Assembly (NCBI GenBank): GCA_035541775.1
Contig: DATKMP010000193.1
Coordinates: 1-7,769, forward strand
Length of the DNA stretch: 7,769 nucleotides
Direction: 5' to 3'
Source of the DNA: DATKMP01 sp035541775
Lineage (GTDB): Bacteria; Bacteroidota; Ignavibacteria; UBA10030
In this document: positions 6,381 through 7,769 of the stretch, piece by piece
Layout: each line of letters starts with the position of its first letter
How positions within the stretch are numbered: position 1 is the stretch's first letter
Notes under the pieces: generated by a model
What the model was told of the DNA's origin: nothing
The model's input: the letters and a program-made list of their open reading frames with translations, nothing else
The model's database searches: none
Translations under genes and position numbers: made by a program

Positions 6381-7769
6381 ATGCCTCCGCGTCGTAAAAA
6401 GCCATCGCCTCAAGTTTCGGTCGTTATTGTCAATTACAATGTCCGGGATTTTTTACTGCAAGCGATCGCATCATTGCAGAAAGCGCTCCGAGGCATTTCG
6501 TCGGAACTGGTTGTTGCCGATAACGCTTCTGACGACGGCAGCGTCGAAGCAGTGCGTGAACATTTTCCCAAAGTGAAAATTATTGCCAACACTCAAAATC
6601 TTGGCTTTGCGAAAGCGAATAATGCCGCCCTTTCCCAAACGCGGGGAACGTATCTGTTGTTGATTAATCCCGATACGATGGTGCAGGAAGATACAATCCG
6701 TGCGATGCTGGATTTTTTTGATGAACATCCCGATGCAGGAATGGCGGGCTGCAAAATTTTGAATCCGGACGGAAGTTTTCAACTTGCATGCCGGCGAAGT
6801 TTTCCTACGCCGTCGGTAGCGCTGGCGCGGATGCTGCAATTCAGTAAAATATTTCCGAAATCAAAAATGTTTGGCCGTTACAATCTAACATATTTGAGTA
6901 CGGAAGAAACCTATCCGGTGGATGCGATCAGTGGGTCGTTTATGATGCTGCGGCGGGAAGTGTACGAACAGGTCGGCGGCTTCGACGAAAGTTTTTTTAT
7001 GTATGGCGAAGACATCGATTGGTGTTATCGTATTCGCCAAGCCGGCTGGCAAATTTATTATGTGCATCGTACGCAAATAATTCATTACAAAGGAGAAAGT
7101 ACGCGCCGCAGCAGTGTCGATGAAATACGGACGTTTTATCGTGCGATGCATTTGTTTGTGCAAAAACATTTTTCTTCGTCGCTTCTTTTTCTTGCTCTTC
7201 TTCGGTTTGCCATTGCTTCGGTTTCTATACTGGCTTCGCTTGGCTCATTCGTACGGTCGATCAAAATAGCGCTCATCGATTTTTTGATGATCGATCTTAG
7301 TCTATTGCTGGCGGAATATTTTTGGCGGGGAGGTATTTTCCTGTATCCGCATTTTGCCATTCCTATCGTATTTACATTTCCGGCACTTGTCATCATCGCT
7401 CATTTGTATGCAGCCGGTGTGTACACGTACCGGCGCATGTCTATTTCGCGATCCATTGCTGCTATTTTGATTGCGTATATTGTGATTGCGGCGTTGGTGG
7501 CATTCTTTAAAAATTTTGCTTTCAGCAGAATGATGATTCTTCTTTCATGCGGAATGAGCATCGCTTTTATTTGCGGATGGCGATTGCTGGCACACGTCTT
7601 TGAAAAAACGTCTGCGGGCGGAAGTACCGGAATTTTTGGAAAACGAACATTGATCGTCGGTACAGACGCAAAAGCAATTGAGTTGTTAAAAAAAATCCGT
7701 GCGCGTGTCGGTGATGGTTACGAAGCGATTGGTTTCATCAGTTCTACACATAAAGAAATTGGCAGATTG
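6381..7769 (+). CDS. Fusion protein: GT2 glycosyltransferase plus multi-spanning membrane region plus Rossmann domain, 3'-truncated
   Basis: The frame is open without a stop for 463 codons to the window end. A short basic leader (PPRRKK) precedes a complete GT2 domain of the rhamnosyltransferase type. It shows VSVVIVNYNVRDFL (12-25), VVADNASDDGS (44-54), NLGFAKANNAAL (73-84), the donor motif LLINPDT (93-99), SGSFMMLRREVYEQVGGFDESFFMYGEDIDW (184-214) with acidic residues Glu210-Asp211-Asp213, and HYKGEST (235-241). After residue 262 the protein becomes membrane-spanning, with hydrophobic segments at about 265-287, 293-312, 325-347, 355-376 and 383-402. It then enters KRTLIVGTDAKAIELL (421-436), the first strand and helix of a Rossmann domain. 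That layout resembles the N-terminal half of the sugar-phosphate transferase at 3117-4532. Whether a catalytic sugar-transferase domain follows lies outside the window. The start is 5 bases after the previous stop with only a weak upstream purine run. A role as a membrane-anchored second-sugar transferase is inferred. Confidence 0.85.
   Translation, partial: MPPRRKKPSPQVSVVIVNYNVRDFLLQAIASLQKALRGISSELVVADNASDDGSVEAVREHFPKVKIIANTQNLGFAKANNAALSQTRGTYLLLINPDTMVQEDTIRAMLDFFDEHPDAGMAGCKILNPDGSFQLACRRSFPTPSVALARMLQFSKIFPKSKMFGRYNLTYLSTEETYPVDAISGSFMMLRREVYEQVGGFDESFFMYGEDIDWCYRIRQAGWQIYYVHRTQIIHYKGESTRRSSVDEIRTFYRAMHLFVQKHFSSSLLFLALLRFAIASVSILASLGSFVRSIKIALIDFLMIDLSLLLAEYFWRGGIFLYPHFAIPIVFTFPALVIIAHLYAAGVYTYRRMSISRSIAAILIAYIVIAALVAFFKNFAFSRMMILLSCGMSIAFICGWRLLAHVFEKTSAGGSTGIFGKRTLIVGTDAKAIELLKKIRARVGDGYEAIGFISSTHKEIGRL

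Noticed and set aside
6471..7396. Three minus-strand open frames opposite the last gene
   Set aside because: The + strand is open for 463 codons with clear GT2 motifs. The minus-strand products are low-complexity basic peptides without recognisable features.
7322..7510. 62-codon + strand open frame inside the last gene
   Set aside because: It lies in another frame within the membrane-spanning part of the fusion protein and is Cys/His-rich without motifs; it is a shadow.
1..7769. Possible mobile element or recombination site explaining the composition break
   Set aside because: I found no transposase, integrase, terminal inverted repeats or target-site duplications by eye. Exchange by homologous recombination is enough to explain it.

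Overview
The window is a continuous piece of a surface-polysaccharide (exopolysaccharide, capsule or O-antigen type) biosynthesis cluster. Seven genes lie head to tail on the + strand. The first has lost its 5' end and the last its 3' end to the window edges. Neighbouring genes overlap by 1 to 11 bases or are separated by 3 to 11 bases, so there is no intergenic space for a promoter or terminator, and the whole stretch reads as the interior of one operon. I see no RNA genes, insertion sequences, CRISPR or attachment sites. The minus-strand open frames lie wholly opposite these genes and look like shadows.

Layout: (1) the C-terminal part of a family-2 glycosyltransferase, 3-779; (2) a family-4 glycosyltransferase resembling WcaI/WbuB, 769-2022; (3) a non-hydrolysing UDP-GlcNAc 2-epimerase (WecB/MnaA type), 2019-3113; (4) a membrane polyprenyl-phosphate sugar-1-phosphate transferase (WbaP/WcaJ-like) that starts repeat-unit assembly, 3117-4532; (5) a DegT/DnrJ/EryC1/StrS PLP sugar aminotransferase (WbpE/WlbC-like), 4532-5641; (6) a polyprenyl-phosphate-mannose synthase-like (DPM1-type) GT2, 5653-6375; (7) an unusual fusion, 6381 to the window end, of a rhamnosyltransferase-like GT2 domain to a multi-spanning membrane region and the start of a Rossmann domain. 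That fused region resembles the N-terminal half of gene 4.

How they would work together: genes 3 and 5 make or tailor nucleotide-activated amino sugars. Gene 4 loads the first sugar-phosphate onto the lipid carrier. Genes 1, 2 and 7 add further sugars on the cytoplasmic face. Gene 6 probably makes a lipid-linked mannose (or similar) donor. The flippase, polymerase, export genes and the remaining sugar-nucleotide enzymes are not in the window.

Base composition changes abruptly near position 2019. Genes 1-2 are very AT-rich, while from the epimerase onward G+C is in the mid-40s percent range in the lines I counted. This fits a replaceable strain-specific glycosyltransferase module abutting a more resident backbone. 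The organism is a Gram-negative-type bacterium of moderate G+C. The single-domain DPM1-like enzyme, the weak Shine-Dalgarno signals and the GT2/membrane fusion mildly suggest the Bacteroidota/Chlorobiota/Ignavibacteriota side of the tree, but I hold that placement loosely.
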